DNA from: Vibrio metschnikovii CIP 69.14
GTDB lineage: Bacteria > Pseudomonadota > Gammaproteobacteria > Enterobacterales > Vibrionaceae
Direction: 5' to 3'
DNA: 64,000 nt
NCBI RefSeq assembly: GCF_000176155.1
Contig: NZ_ACZO01000007.1
Location: forward strand, 682,001-746,000
Positions 8,646-17,461 of the stretch are shown one piece after another (within the stretch, counting starts at the first letter, position 1; every line of letters begins with the position of its first letter). The notes below the pieces were generated by a model. The model had not been told where the DNA came from. It saw only the letters and a list, made by a program, of their open reading frames with translations, and ran no database searches. The position numbers and the translations under genes were made by a program.

Positions 8646-10307
8646 TTAATTAACCGTAGGTTTAGTCTGTTTTGCTAAGCTATCTTTTAATGCATCTGAA
8701 AACGTAGCATAAAGATTCTGCTCACCAATTAACTCCGTTATCCCTGAACGATGCAATTTTAGTGTCACGCGAGAGTTCGCTCCTGAGATCAGTACTTGGA
8801 CCTGTTTTTTCTGGAAGCGTTTGATCATCGCTTCTAGCGTTTGCAACGCAGTGATGTCCATAAAAGGTACCCATTTTAAACGAATGATTAAAATGCGTGG
8901 TGTTTCTTGGATATTACTCATCACATGTTCGAAGTTTTCTGCAGCAGCGAAGAAAAATGGCCCTTCTAGAGCATACACGGCAATATCACGTGGCAATTGA
9001 GATAATCCATGCTCTGCAAGTTCTTGAGTTAAATCTGGGCTTGTACTGGCTTTAATTTCGACACTAGAGGCCATGCGTTTAACAAAATGCAAGGTCGCGA
9101 TGATGACCCCAATATTGACAGCGACCACTAAATCGGCGAATACGGTCAATACAAAAGTGATCAGCAAAATAGCCACATCTGCCTTTGGAGCGCGTTTTAT
9201 TAATTTAATAAAATGTGGTGCTTCACTCATATTCCAAGCCACGACAAATAAAATGGCACTTAACGTTGCTAGGGGAATATTGACGGCCAGTGGCGCTAAG
9301 ACTAATAGAATCACTACAAGAGTCAGAGCGTGGACGATTCCGGATAACGGGCTATTGCCACCATTACGCACATTGGTGGCGGTACGAGCGATAGCGCCTG
9401 TTGCTGCGATGCCCCCAAATAGTGGGGCGATGATATTCGCCATACCTTGACCCACTAACTCTTGGTTGGAGTTATGTTTGGTGCCGGTCATGCCATCGGC
9501 GACGACAGCAGAGAGTAGTGACTCAATAGCGCCAAGCATAGCGATAGCAAAAGCAGGACCAATCAGTGATAGCATTTGACTAAACGTAATGCTTGGTATT
9601 GAGAATTCCGGCAAGCCTTGCGGAATGCCACCGAAAGCAGAACCAATGGTGCGCACGTCATCAAAACCAATCGTATATTGAAATACAGTGACAACGACTA
9701 AAGCCAATAGTGGCCCAGGAACCTTACTTAACTTCGGAAGTTTCGGCCCCCAAATAACCAACGCAAGTGAAAATAGGGCGAGCAGGGTGGTCGTCACATC
9801 TAGGCTGGGCAAGGCATAAAAAAGCGCAATAAGTTTTTGATGGAAATGTTCTCCGGTAATTGCCGGTAAACCAAAAAACTCTTGCCACTGTCCAATCCAA
9901 ATGATGACCCCAATACCACTGGTAAAGCCCACAATGACCGGATGAGGAATGTAGCGAATAATACTCCCCAGTTTAGCAAGACCAAGAACGAGTAATATCA
10001 CACCAGCCATCATGGTCGCGATTTGTAGGCCAGTAATACCATATTGAGCGACGATGCTGGCTAAAATAACAATGAATGCGCCTGTTGGACCGGCGATTTG
10101 TACTCGCGAACCACCAAACAAAGAGACAATCAACCCAGCAATGATTGCCGTATAAATGCCCTGCTCAGGTTTGACCCCTGAGGCGATGGCGAATGCCATG
10201 GCTAAAGGTAGGGCAACCACACCAACAATCACCCCGGCACTGATATTTTTTATCCACTGGTTGGGCTTGAATAACCCAGCTTTATAAGAGTCATAAATGG
10301 CAAACAT
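8646..10307 (-). CDS. SulP family anion permease
   Basis: Complete 553-residue SulP transporter: about ten to twelve membrane helices in residues 20-400 (IAGPTGAFIVILASIVAQYG is the conserved helix-3 area) and a C-terminal STAS domain from about residue 430 (AVYALEGPFFFAAAENFE; LIIRLKWVPFMDITALQTLE). Family members carry sulfate, bicarbonate or C4-dicarboxylates; here the substrate is open. Start ATG 10307 with AAGGTGA. Divergent from the CBM48 gene at 10509. Gene order sulP-CBM48-M23 peptidase-GGDEF/EAL is, from memory, conserved on V. cholerae chromosome II. Confidence 0.92.
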   Translation of the reverse strand: MFAIYDSYKAGLFKPNQWIKNISAGVIVGVVALPLAMAFAIASGVKPEQGIYTAIIAGLIVSLFGGSRVQIAGPTGAFIVILASIVAQYGITGLQIATMMAGVILLVLGLAKLGSIIRYIPHPVIVGFTSGIGVIIWIGQWQEFFGLPAITGEHFHQKLIALFYALPSLDVTTTLLALFSLALVIWGPKLPKLSKVPGPLLALVVVTVFQYTIGFDDVRTIGSAFGGIPQGLPEFSIPSITFSQMLSLIGPAFAIAMLGAIESLLSAVVADGMTGTKHNSNQELVGQGMANIIAPLFGGIAATGAIARTATNVRNGGNSPLSGIVHALTLVVILLVLAPLAVNIPLATLSAILFVVAWNMSEAPHFIKLIKRAPKADVAILLITFVLTVFADLVVAVNIGVIIATLHFVKRMASSVEIKASTSPDLTQELAEHGLSQLPRDIAVYALEGPFFFAAAENFEHVMSNIQETPRILIIRLKWVPFMDITALQTLEAMIKRFQKKQVQVLISGANSRVTLKLHRSGITELIGEQNLYATFSDALKDSLAKQTKPTVN

Positions 10308-10508
10308 CGATCATCACCTTAGAAAAAGAAGGGAGAAATAGGGACGCGGAGGATTCTACGCTCATTTACCCTCCTGTAAAGATTGAAACAGGTAGGCTCG
10401 GTGTGAATGGTTCACGTTGTTTGGGGATAGTAGTTGAGCATGTATGCAAGCGCGCTTATAATCTCTTCAGTTGTTCAAAATTGATACAAAATAGAAATGG
10501 AGTTTGTC

Positions 10509-10820
10509 ATGATCAATAAACGTTTTTTTAAAACTAAAAATGAAGTGGAAATCACTTTTGAACTTGAGGCCCCTCAAGATGCTGAGCGCGTAGAACTTGT
10601 CGCTGATTTTTTGGATTGGCAGCCTCAAGCTATGAAAAAAACCGCAAAATCCAATGTGTATAAATTTAAAGCTCGTTTACCTAAGGATGCAGAATTCCAG
10701 TTTCGTTACCGACTCAATGAACAACAATGGCTCAATGATGCGCAAGCTGATCATTATGTTGCCAATGAATTTGGCGAGGATAACTGTCTTATCCGTACCT
10801 ATGAGCCAGCCTCTCATTAA
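10509..10820 (+). CDS. Stand-alone CBM48 / isoamylase early-set domain protein
   Basis: 103-residue cytoplasmic protein consisting essentially of one glycogen-recognition (CBM48, AMPK-beta-like) fold: EVEITFELEAPQDAERVELV, then DFLDWQPQAMKK and FQFRYRLNEQQWLNDAQAD. Start set at ATG 10509, with GGAG six bases upstream, rather than four codons earlier. No catalytic domain is attached, so it likely acts as a carbohydrate-binding adaptor or regulator; this is inference. Next gene (+) is 350 bp away. Confidence 0.85.
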   Translation: MINKRFFKTKNEVEITFELEAPQDAERVELVADFLDWQPQAMKKTAKSNVYKFKARLPKDAEFQFRYRLNEQQWLNDAQADHYVANEFGEDNCLIRTYEPASH

Positions 10821-11173
10821 TTCATGTTTATGGCGGTTTGCTCTTAAGTCAATATACCCAATAGTTGCTTAAGCTTTTTTAGAAGATTTAATAAGATTGT
10901 TGTTACGTTAATGATAGTGTCAATGAGATGCATAACTTAGCGTAACAACGATTTTTCATCGAAAGAAAACAGTGATAAATCGAGCGTTGTTATCATCGTC
11001 TGGAGATTTCCTTTTTCTGAGTCTTGCTTTTTTTCTGTCGATTAATTCAACTTTAATCAATAACTTTTCATAAATAAGCACACTTTTACTGATTATTTAC
11101 CATACAAAAGGTGACTTTTTGTCGAGAAAGTCTTACTCTTTTGTCTCTTTTAACAGTACCAACGGGTTAAATT
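10821..11173. promoter_or_regulatory. Region upstream of M23 endopeptidase with long inverted repeat
   Basis: An inverted repeat spans 10899-10911 and 10937-10949 (GTTGTTACG / CGTAACAAC core, extended by TAA/TTA over one mismatch) with a 25-base spacer, followed by ATTTTT. It may be the terminator of the CBM48 gene or a regulatory dyad for the following gene. Confidence 0.4.
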
Positions 11174-12487
11174 GTGCTATCCAAGTCTCTTTTTTTGCGC
11201 TTCTCTGCTTTATCTAAACGTAAGAAAGTCTCTGTCATCGGTTTACCTCTACTCGCGTTGGCCGCTATTTCATCTTCAATCAACTCTACGACCTATTCGA
11301 AAAAGGTAGCCTTGTCTGTTCCTGAATCACATATTGTTGAGACGATTATTGCGGATGCGAGTGAAGCCAAAGTGGCTTATCCCGATTACGAATACCAAAT
11401 CAAATCCGGTGATAATTTAAGCACTATTTTTAATCAGCTTGGATTCCGGTACCAAGATTTAATGAAAATCATGGAGACAGATTTAAACTATCTGGCTCTT
11501 GATACTTTGCGTCCAGGGAATATTTTACGCTTTTGGAAATCTCCTGGCAGTCAAGACCTTGCCAAGATGGAACTTGAATTTAACGTCGTCAAGCGTGCGG
11601 TTTATACACGTCTCGACGATGGTAATTACGATTTCTCTGAGCTTGAAATTCCCGGGCAGTGGCGCGAATTTGCGATGATTGGCGAAATACAAGGCAGCTT
11701 TTCTCAGTCAGCAAACCAAGTCGGTTTAGGCAGTGCGGATATTGATCAGATCGTGTCACTGCTTAAAGATAAAGTAAATTTTGGTCGCGATCTTCGCGCT
11801 GGCGATCGCTTTGAAGTGGTATTATCACGTCAGTTTGTCGGTGAAAAATTAACCGGTAACCGAGAAATACAAGCGATCAAACTCTACAATCGTGGCAATG
11901 AAATTACCGCCTATCTTTATAAAGATGGCCAATACTATGATAGGGACGGGCAAAGTTTACAACGTGCTTTCCAACGCTACCCTACTACCGGTCAATGGCG
12001 AATGTCGTCCGGGTTTGATCCTAATCGCCGCCATCCCGTGACCGGGCGTATCGCGCCACATAATGGGACTGATTTTGCTGCACCAACCGGAACTCCGGTT
12101 GTTGCTACTGGTGATGGTGTTGTCGTGATGACGCGTAATCATCCCTATGCGGGTAATTATATTACTATCCAGCATGGTAGTACTTACATGACCCGTTATT
12201 TGCACTTGAGTAAGATTTTAGTGCAAAAAGGACAAAAGGTGACTCGCGGCCAACGTATTGGATTATCGGGTGCAACGGGACGAGTAACAGGGCCACATAT
12301 TCATTATGAATTGATTGTTAGAGGCCGACCTGTCGATCCTATGAAGGCCAATATTCCGATGGCCACTTCGGTTCCTAAGCAAGATATGGCGAACTTTATT
12401 GCACGTCGTAATGAGTTAGACCGTTTATTGGCTCAGCAAGATAGTATGCTTGCGGCAAGCAAGGCTGGGTCGGACTCTGATAGCTAA
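11174..12487 (+). CDS. shyA: M23 peptidoglycan DD-endopeptidase, ShyA-like
   Basis: 437-residue periplasmic, membrane-anchored zinc endopeptidase that cuts peptide cross-links during cell-wall growth. N-terminal hydrophobic anchor about residues 19-36, OapA/LysM-like domain from about 73 (YEYQIKSGDNLSTIFNQLG), and C-terminal LytM domain. Zinc and catalytic residues are visible: H296 and D300 (HNGTD), H344 (RYLHLS), H375 and H377 (HIHYEL). It starts at GTG 11174 with only a weak ribosome site. Position before a GGDEF-EAL gene matches V. cholerae shyA (VCA0079) as recalled; the paralogues ShyB/ShyC cannot be fully excluded. Confidence 0.85.
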   Translation: MLSKSLFLRFSALSKRKKVSVIGLPLLALAAISSSINSTTYSKKVALSVPESHIVETIIADASEAKVAYPDYEYQIKSGDNLSTIFNQLGFRYQDLMKIMETDLNYLALDTLRPGNILRFWKSPGSQDLAKMELEFNVVKRAVYTRLDDGNYDFSELEIPGQWREFAMIGEIQGSFSQSANQVGLGSADIDQIVSLLKDKVNFGRDLRAGDRFEVVLSRQFVGEKLTGNREIQAIKLYNRGNEITAYLYKDGQYYDRDGQSLQRAFQRYPTTGQWRMSSGFDPNRRHPVTGRIAPHNGTDFAAPTGTPVVATGDGVVVMTRNHPYAGNYITIQHGSTYMTRYLHLSKILVQKGQKVTRGQRIGLSGATGRVTGPHIHYELIVRGRPVDPMKANIPMATSVPKQDMANFIARRNELDRLLAQQDSMLAASKAGSDSDS

Positions 12488-12544
12488 CGATTAGGCCGTT
12501 CAATTCAATTGATGAACAGCCATTGGTCTAATCAATAGCTATCA

Positions 12545-12581
12545 ATCCCCCCAAGTAGTTTCATTACAGCTTGGGGGGATT
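12545..12581. terminator. Terminator overlapping the 3' end of the GGDEF-EAL gene
   Basis: 12-bp stem AATCCCCCCAAG / CTTGGGGGGATT, followed on plus by GTTTTG. One arm is inside the last codons of the minus-strand gene ending at 12564, so hairpin and coding sequence overlap. Serves the M23 gene and probably both genes. Confidence 0.8.
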
Positions 12582-14393
12582 GTTTTGTAAATGACCGATC
12601 ATCGCCAGTGGCTGCTGAGGCTTAGAAAAATAATAACCTTGAATTGCGTCACAACCCATCTCATATAATTTGTCCAACTCTTGCTGATTTTCTACTCCTT
12701 CGGCAATGAGGTCGACATTCAATTGTTTAGCGAGTTGAATGATTAAGCTAATGACATGCTCTGATGTTTTATTGCGTAGTAGATTACGAATGAAAGTAGC
12801 ATCAATTTTGATACAGTCAATGGGATAACTGTGAATATAATTTAAACTCGAATATCCAGTGCCAAAATCATCTAATGCAATTTTAAAGCCTAGCTCTCGT
12901 AATAAATTTAAGCGTTCAGATACCTCACCTGTTTGAGTGAGTAACACGCTTTCGGTCATCTCAATAATAAATTCTGAGGGGTGGAATCCATACTGTTGAA
13001 TCATTAAATTGAGATGATTTAAATAGTGAGAGGAGTGAGCGAACTCATGGGCTGAGCAGTTGATGCCTAAAGTGACTTTATAGTTAAGCTCTTTTTCTAG
13101 TACTTGTTTGGCTTGGCAAGCCAATTCGATAATTCGTTCGCCAAGTTCAATAATTAAACCAGATTGTTCGGCTACCTCGATAAACTCTAAAGGGGAAATC
13201 GAACCAAGCTGTTTATTATTCCAGCGTGCTAAGACTTCAAAATAAGACCAGTTAGGCCGATTTCGAAAAACAATCGGTTGTATTTCAATATAGATTTCTG
13301 ACGTACCTGTTAATGGATTATCGAGCTGAGCGCGTAACGCACTCACTACTTGGGTTCGTCGATAATAATAGTCATTTAAGTGCGTGTCATAACAGCGAAC
13401 TTGCTGAAGACGCGTTTTTTTACAATCTTTTAAGGCTAAACTAGCATTAAGAATCAATTGATCAGCGGTCATCGGCGGCAATGATTTTTTAGCAATACCG
13501 ATACTCAAGCGGATTTTAATATGGTGATTGGCATCGCGATAACCTTGATTCAATGTATCGATGATCAGCTGACAAATTTTGAGCGGATCATTGGAAAAGG
13601 TAATAAAGGCAAACTCATCTCCCGAGATTCGGAAAACTTGATTCTGTTTATTCACATAATGAAAAATGACATTAGCAACAAACTTAATGACTTGATCGCC
13701 AATGTAATGGCCGTAAAGATCATTAATCGATTTGAAATTATCAATATCGAGATAAGCGAGAGTGAAAGATTGATAATTATTATCTACTAAATATTCTAGT
13801 TGGTCGGATAAATAGTTACGGTTGAAAAGGTTGGTTAGGCTGTCATGAGAAATTTCATAACTCAACTGTTGAGCGAGACTGTTAAAGCGTTGGTTCATCC
13901 ATTGATGGACAAGATGATGGCGAACAATGCGAGCAACGGTACAGTGAAGCTCAATCGCCGCATCAAGCGTTATGGGTGGCTCATGAAACGTCGATAGGAG
14001 AATACCGAGTATATCGCCATTATCAGCATAAAGCGGAACACCGATATAAGTGATGACTGCGGCATGGTAGAGCGAATGATTATCGTGAAATGGGCGATGA
14101 AGTGCATCGTTATGAATGACATACTTTTGTTTACTTCTGATTAACTGCTCATAAACGGTTCCTTTGAGTGAGTAATCGCAGGCAAGCGCATGGGGCTCTT
14201 TACCCGCATAGCTCAACGTCCTACCTTTATAGAGAGATTTATCGACCTCTATTAAATAAGTCGCCCAAGAATTCAAATGGCTATGCAAGGCCTGCACTGA
14301 ACGTTGATAAAGGTCTGAGCTATCTAGTAAAAGAAGCTCATTAATCGTATCAAGACTCGCTGTATTTTGAGTCAAAACGCTGGTTGCTACCAT
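12564..14393 (-). CDS. GAF-GGDEF-EAL c-di-GMP enzyme
   Basis: About 609 residues. Start at ATG 14393 with GAGAGG; the upstream in-frame ATG at 14441 lacks a site. Order: GAF-like sensor (about 25-160), GGDEF (about 180-340) with the active-site variant SGDEF at 257-261 and no RxxD inhibitory site, EAL (about 360-605) with variant EVL at 386-388 but intact DDFGTGYSS at 508-516 and EGVE. The EAL catalytic acids appear present, so phosphodiesterase activity is plausible; GGDEF may be catalytic or a GTP sensor. No membrane helix, so cytoplasmic. Its neighbour is the ShyA-like gene, as in V. cholerae (VCA0080 by recall). Confidence 0.9.
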   Translation of the reverse strand: MVATSVLTQNTASLDTINELLLLDSSDLYQRSVQALHSHLNSWATYLIEVDKSLYKGRTLSYAGKEPHALACDYSLKGTVYEQLIRSKQKYVIHNDALHRPFHDNHSLYHAAVITYIGVPLYADNGDILGILLSTFHEPPITLDAAIELHCTVARIVRHHLVHQWMNQRFNSLAQQLSYEISHDSLTNLFNRNYLSDQLEYLVDNNYQSFTLAYLDIDNFKSINDLYGHYIGDQVIKFVANVIFHYVNKQNQVFRISGDEFAFITFSNDPLKICQLIIDTLNQGYRDANHHIKIRLSIGIAKKSLPPMTADQLILNASLALKDCKKTRLQQVRCYDTHLNDYYYRRTQVVSALRAQLDNPLTGTSEIYIEIQPIVFRNRPNWSYFEVLARWNNKQLGSISPLEFIEVAEQSGLIIELGERIIELACQAKQVLEKELNYKVTLGINCSAHEFAHSSHYLNHLNLMIQQYGFHPSEFIIEMTESVLLTQTGEVSERLNLLRELGFKIALDDFGTGYSSLNYIHSYPIDCIKIDATFIRNLLRNKTSEHVISLIIQLAKQLNVDLIAEGVENQQELDKLYEMGCDAIQGYYFSKPQQPLAMIGHLQNNPPKL

Positions 14394-14677
14394 AACCCTC
14401 TCACTTTTATTAATCTTTATGGTTACTATAAATGGTCGCATTCGATTATTAATAAAAAAGCATTCATAGCATTTGATTGCAACCTATCAACTATGGATGA
14501 GGATCGGTAATTTTTCCACCGTTGCCATCAGTAATTGCTTAGCTGTATTTTGTGATGAAAAATCAATAACGATGGCATAAGTCGTCGTGAGGCAGAGATC
14601 GAACAGTACCATCACCTAACCTTCGCATCTTGTAGTGACTTGGGTATAATTACCTGACTCAATTTATAGGAAATATC

Positions 14678-15034
14678 ATGCAACAGAATCAATTTGAGGC
14701 TTTGGTTGAAAGCCTTTGCCAATGGTCAACGCTTCCTCAAGTTCTTGAGGTACTCAAACAGTCGGATGATCAAGACATTGCTGAGGCCGCCGCTTCGTTA
14801 ACGGGACAATTTGCGCTGGCTGAGGTTGACGGTGAACAGCGTATCTATCACGTCACCACTGAGATTGATGAGCAAGGTCAAGAACAGGAGTTTGTCGAGC
14901 ATGTGATGAATGAAGGTGAGGATGTAATTAAGTTTATTGCTTGGTTTTTTGAGTCTCAGTTTTCAGTTAAGCACAAAGAGACTTACCAGGCTGCAGGAAA
15001 AACCTATCAGCAACCGAAACGGACAGTGAAGTAA
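14678..15034 (+). CDS. Conserved hypothetical protein, acidic
   Basis: 118-residue soluble protein I do not recognise. AGGAAA precedes ATG 14678. It is acidic (many E/D/Q: IDEQGQEQEFVEHVMNEGED) with an amphipathic first half and an aromatic stretch FIAWFFESQF. No signal peptide, membrane helix or catalytic motif. It may be transcribed with the small basic ORF at 15137, which lies 100 bp downstream and ends at a shared terminator. Confidence 0.75.
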   Translation: MQQNQFEALVESLCQWSTLPQVLEVLKQSDDQDIAEAAASLTGQFALAEVDGEQRIYHVTTEIDEQGQEQEFVEHVMNEGEDVIKFIAWFFESQFSVKHKETYQAAGKTYQQPKRTVK

Positions 15035-15136
15035 TTTAACAACATTAATTTGTGATCTAAGTCTTGTTTTGGCTTTTTGTTATGCTATTATCAGCGCATT
15101 AAGTAATTAAATTACAAAAATGGGTGAGGTAATATC

Positions 15137-15271
15137 ATGGGTAACGATTTAGGTTCAGCCTATATTGGTCAACTTATCGCCAAGCAGATGATGCATGAAG
15201 CGTTGTACGGTAAGGTAAAACCAAAGAAGAAATCTTTCATTAAAAGCGTATGGAAAAAGCTCAGTAAGTAA
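15137..15271 (+). CDS. Small basic protein, 44 residues
   Basis: Frame starting MGNDLGSAYIGQLIAKQMMH and ending in a lysine-rich tail (KPKKKSFIKSVWKKLSK). GAGGT lies six to seven bases before the ATG, and a strong terminator follows 20 bp after the stop, both supporting a real gene. Probably an amphipathic N-terminal helix plus basic C-terminus. Function unknown. Confidence 0.65.
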   Translation: MGNDLGSAYIGQLIAKQMMHEALYGKVKPKKKSFIKSVWKKLSK

Positions 15272-15291
15272 GCTGGGTATAGAGAATATTA

Positions 15292-15322
15292 AAAAGCCCT
15301 GAGTCATCGACTCGGGGCTTTT
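15292..15322. terminator. Terminator between small ORF and glutaredoxin gene
   Basis: 13-bp stem AAAAGCCCTGAGT / ACTCGGGGCTTTT (one T-G pair) with loop CATCG; flanks two convergent genes and has a T tract on both strands. Confidence 0.85.
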
Positions 15323-15324
15323 GG

Positions 15325-15948
15325 CTATTTTTTCGCTAATGAAATAACGTTATTGAGTGGCTCATCTTGTGGTGAAAGCGTTTTTGGATGCTCAAGCAGC
15401 CAAGTTTGCAACGCATCGTATCCCCCGATGTATTGCCCATCTAACCAGATCTGTGGAACGGTGACTGGAGTCTTTGCCCCAATGATGGCTTTGACTTCAG
15501 GGATCATTCGATAGAGAGCAGCACTATTTTTGACGACATCAAAATACTGAAAGCGAATGCCAGCTTCCTGTAATGCGAGCTTGGCTTTTTGACAATAAGG
15601 ACAAGAGGCTTTACCGTAAACAATATTGCCTTGCAAGGTATCACGTTGTACCCACTGTTCGATCACCGCTTGTATGAGAACCCCTCGGTTGAGGGCTTCA
15701 CCTTGGCTAATCACTTTTCCCTCGACAATGACAATCGGAGCGTGCCAAGCACCGTATTTCAGTGGTTCCCACCAATGACTAAGCCAATCTTTGCTTTGTA
15801 AATTGATCTCGATTCCAGCCAGTTCATGGGTAAAAGTATCCTCAAGGATATCGTGAGTAAGCGTACATTCACCACAGGGAATATTGACTTTGAAAGGTCC
15901 GAATTGACCAGCCCAACGGTATAGAGTGATGTTGATTGGTGTCGCCAT
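15325..15948 (-). CDS. Two-domain glutaredoxin
   Basis: 207-residue thiol-redox protein. The C-terminal half is a typical glutaredoxin with CPYC at 116-119, a cis-Pro region TVPQIW and GGYD. The N-terminal half (1-100) carries a second Cys pair, CGEC at 25-28, and PIVIVEGKVISQGEAL, consistent with another thioredoxin fold. It would reduce disulfides or glutathione mixed disulfides in the cytoplasm. No signal peptide. GAGG site before the ATG. Fusion of two such modules is uncommon; whether the CGEC pair is redox active is inference. Confidence 0.85.
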   Translation of the reverse strand: MATPINITLYRWAGQFGPFKVNIPCGECTLTHDILEDTFTHELAGIEINLQSKDWLSHWWEPLKYGAWHAPIVIVEGKVISQGEALNRGVLIQAVIEQWVQRDTLQGNIVYGKASCPYCQKAKLALQEAGIRFQYFDVVKNSAALYRMIPEVKAIIGAKTPVTVPQIWLDGQYIGGYDALQTWLLEHPKTLSPQDEPLNNVISLAKK

Positions 15949-16160
15949 AAGTAACCTCGACGGTGGCTAGAGAAGTGAGCGGTTGACCGTATCTTTAAGC
16001 GGCTTAGAAATAACGTCCCTTAAGTATATAAGAATTTTTATGGGTACAGAGAGTTTATCGTCAGAAAAATAAAACGACCAATGGGGTTGGAGCCGTTGAG
16101 AGATAATTTTTGACAAAATGAGGCCATCTATGCGGATACGGCAGTAATAGCAATGAAAAG

Positions 16161-16179
16161 GGCCAAGCGGAGCTTGGCC
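16161..16179 (-). terminator. Porin gene terminator
   Basis: 8-bp GC-rich stem GGCCAAGC / GCTTGGCC with a three-base loop, followed on the minus strand by CTTTTC; 35 bp past the porin stop. Confidence 0.75.
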
Positions 16180-16213
16180 AAAAAGGACAGTATGCAATGG
16201 AGTTTATGAAACA

Positions 16214-17185
16214 TTAAAAATCGTAACGTAATCCAAAACGTAGAGTATCTTCACTCTGAGTCTCAACGCCATTGACGACAACATCATCAAGGTTGTTCAG
16301 TTTATAAGAGATGTAGCTACGTAAGGCAGAATTGAATTGATAGTAAGCGGCAAGTTCGAAGAAGTCTGCGCTATCTGTTTTGTTTCCGGAGACTTTATCT
16401 TCACTTTTGCCATAAACGCCTTTCAACGTCATCTGTTTGTTTAGCTTATAAGCGGCGGCAAGCTCTAGAGCATTAAATTCACTATTGGCTTTATCATCAT
16501 TATCACCAAAAGAGTAAGTTGCTCCTAGCGATAATGCATCAAGTTTGTAGCCCACGCCGAGTAACCATTGATTTTGCTTGCCTTTACCGACGCCATTGTC
16601 ACCGGCTGAGTAGGCAGCACCAAGATCTAGCCCGATAGGTAAAGAATACAATCCAGAAATACCATATAAATCGGCATTATCTTTACTACTGGCGGCATAG
16701 GTTGCTTGCAGATTAAGTGCGTCAAATTGACCACGGTACGCAATCACACTGTCTGTTTTATCAGAGGCTGAGCTAATGTACTGTTGGATCCCTGAAAACT
16801 CAGTGGTATCGGTGAGGTCAGAAATTTGTACCGCTGCCATGTTTTGCTTACCGAATGAAAGATCACCGATATTGGTTGCAAAACCGACATACATGTAGCG
16901 ATTTGTAAACTCTTTGGTTCCGGTATTTTGTTCCGCTTCGTAAAAAGCAAATCCTCTTAGGTCATCGGCAACTTGAGTTGAGCCTCTTACATTCAGACGA
17001 GCACGCGTACTATCTTTCATCGTCCCATCAATTTCTGCGCCTTTATCACCGATAAAATCACCACGGAATTCAACGCGACCACCAATTCTCAACTCCGTGC
17101 CATCAGCACTATAAACGGTTGCGGCTAAAGATGATCCAGAGACCAATGCGGCGAGAATGGCGGTTGTCACTGCTGCTTGTTTCAT
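16214..17185 (-). CDS. Gram-negative general porin (OmpU/OmpT/OmpC-like)
   Basis: 323-residue outer-membrane trimeric porin. Start at ATG 17185 with AGGG upstream; signal peptide MKQAAVTTAILAALVSGSSLA cleaved before ATVYSADG. The mature part shows alternating beta-strand patterns and ends FGLRYDF, the C-terminal aromatic needed for BAM recognition. Early segment TELRIGGRVEFRGDF is typical of family porins. Distinct from Vibrio OmpU by length; precise subfamily unclear. Alone on its transcript with its own terminator. Confidence 0.9.
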   Translation of the reverse strand: MKQAAVTTAILAALVSGSSLAATVYSADGTELRIGGRVEFRGDFIGDKGAEIDGTMKDSTRARLNVRGSTQVADDLRGFAFYEAEQNTGTKEFTNRYMYVGFATNIGDLSFGKQNMAAVQISDLTDTTEFSGIQQYISSASDKTDSVIAYRGQFDALNLQATYAASSKDNADLYGISGLYSLPIGLDLGAAYSAGDNGVGKGKQNQWLLGVGYKLDALSLGATYSFGDNDDKANSEFNALELAAAYKLNKQMTLKGVYGKSEDKVSGNKTDSADFFELAAYYQFNSALRSYISYKLNNLDDVVVNGVETQSEDTLRFGLRYDF

Positions 17186-17461
17186 TATTATTACCCTATT
17201 TAGTAAATTGAGCTTCATGCTCTATGGTTGGTTTGAGAGTAAGGTAGAATGTTTAGATGACGATTTGATTGCTCAAATGTGACGATTAGATTTTGTTTTT
17301 ATTGAAGAAAAAAGACTCGACGATGTTTTCATTTACGTTCACTGGAAGCGGGAAGTGAATCTATTCATAGCGTGTTTTTTGATGGTTATCTTTCGACGAA
17401 GGCTTGGCGATTTTTTAAGATAGGTTACACTTTGTGCTCACTCATTATTCAAGGACGAGCG

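Noticed and set aside
15967..16197. 76-codon minus-strand ORF after the porin gene
   Set aside because: Includes the porin terminator stem and has no coding character.
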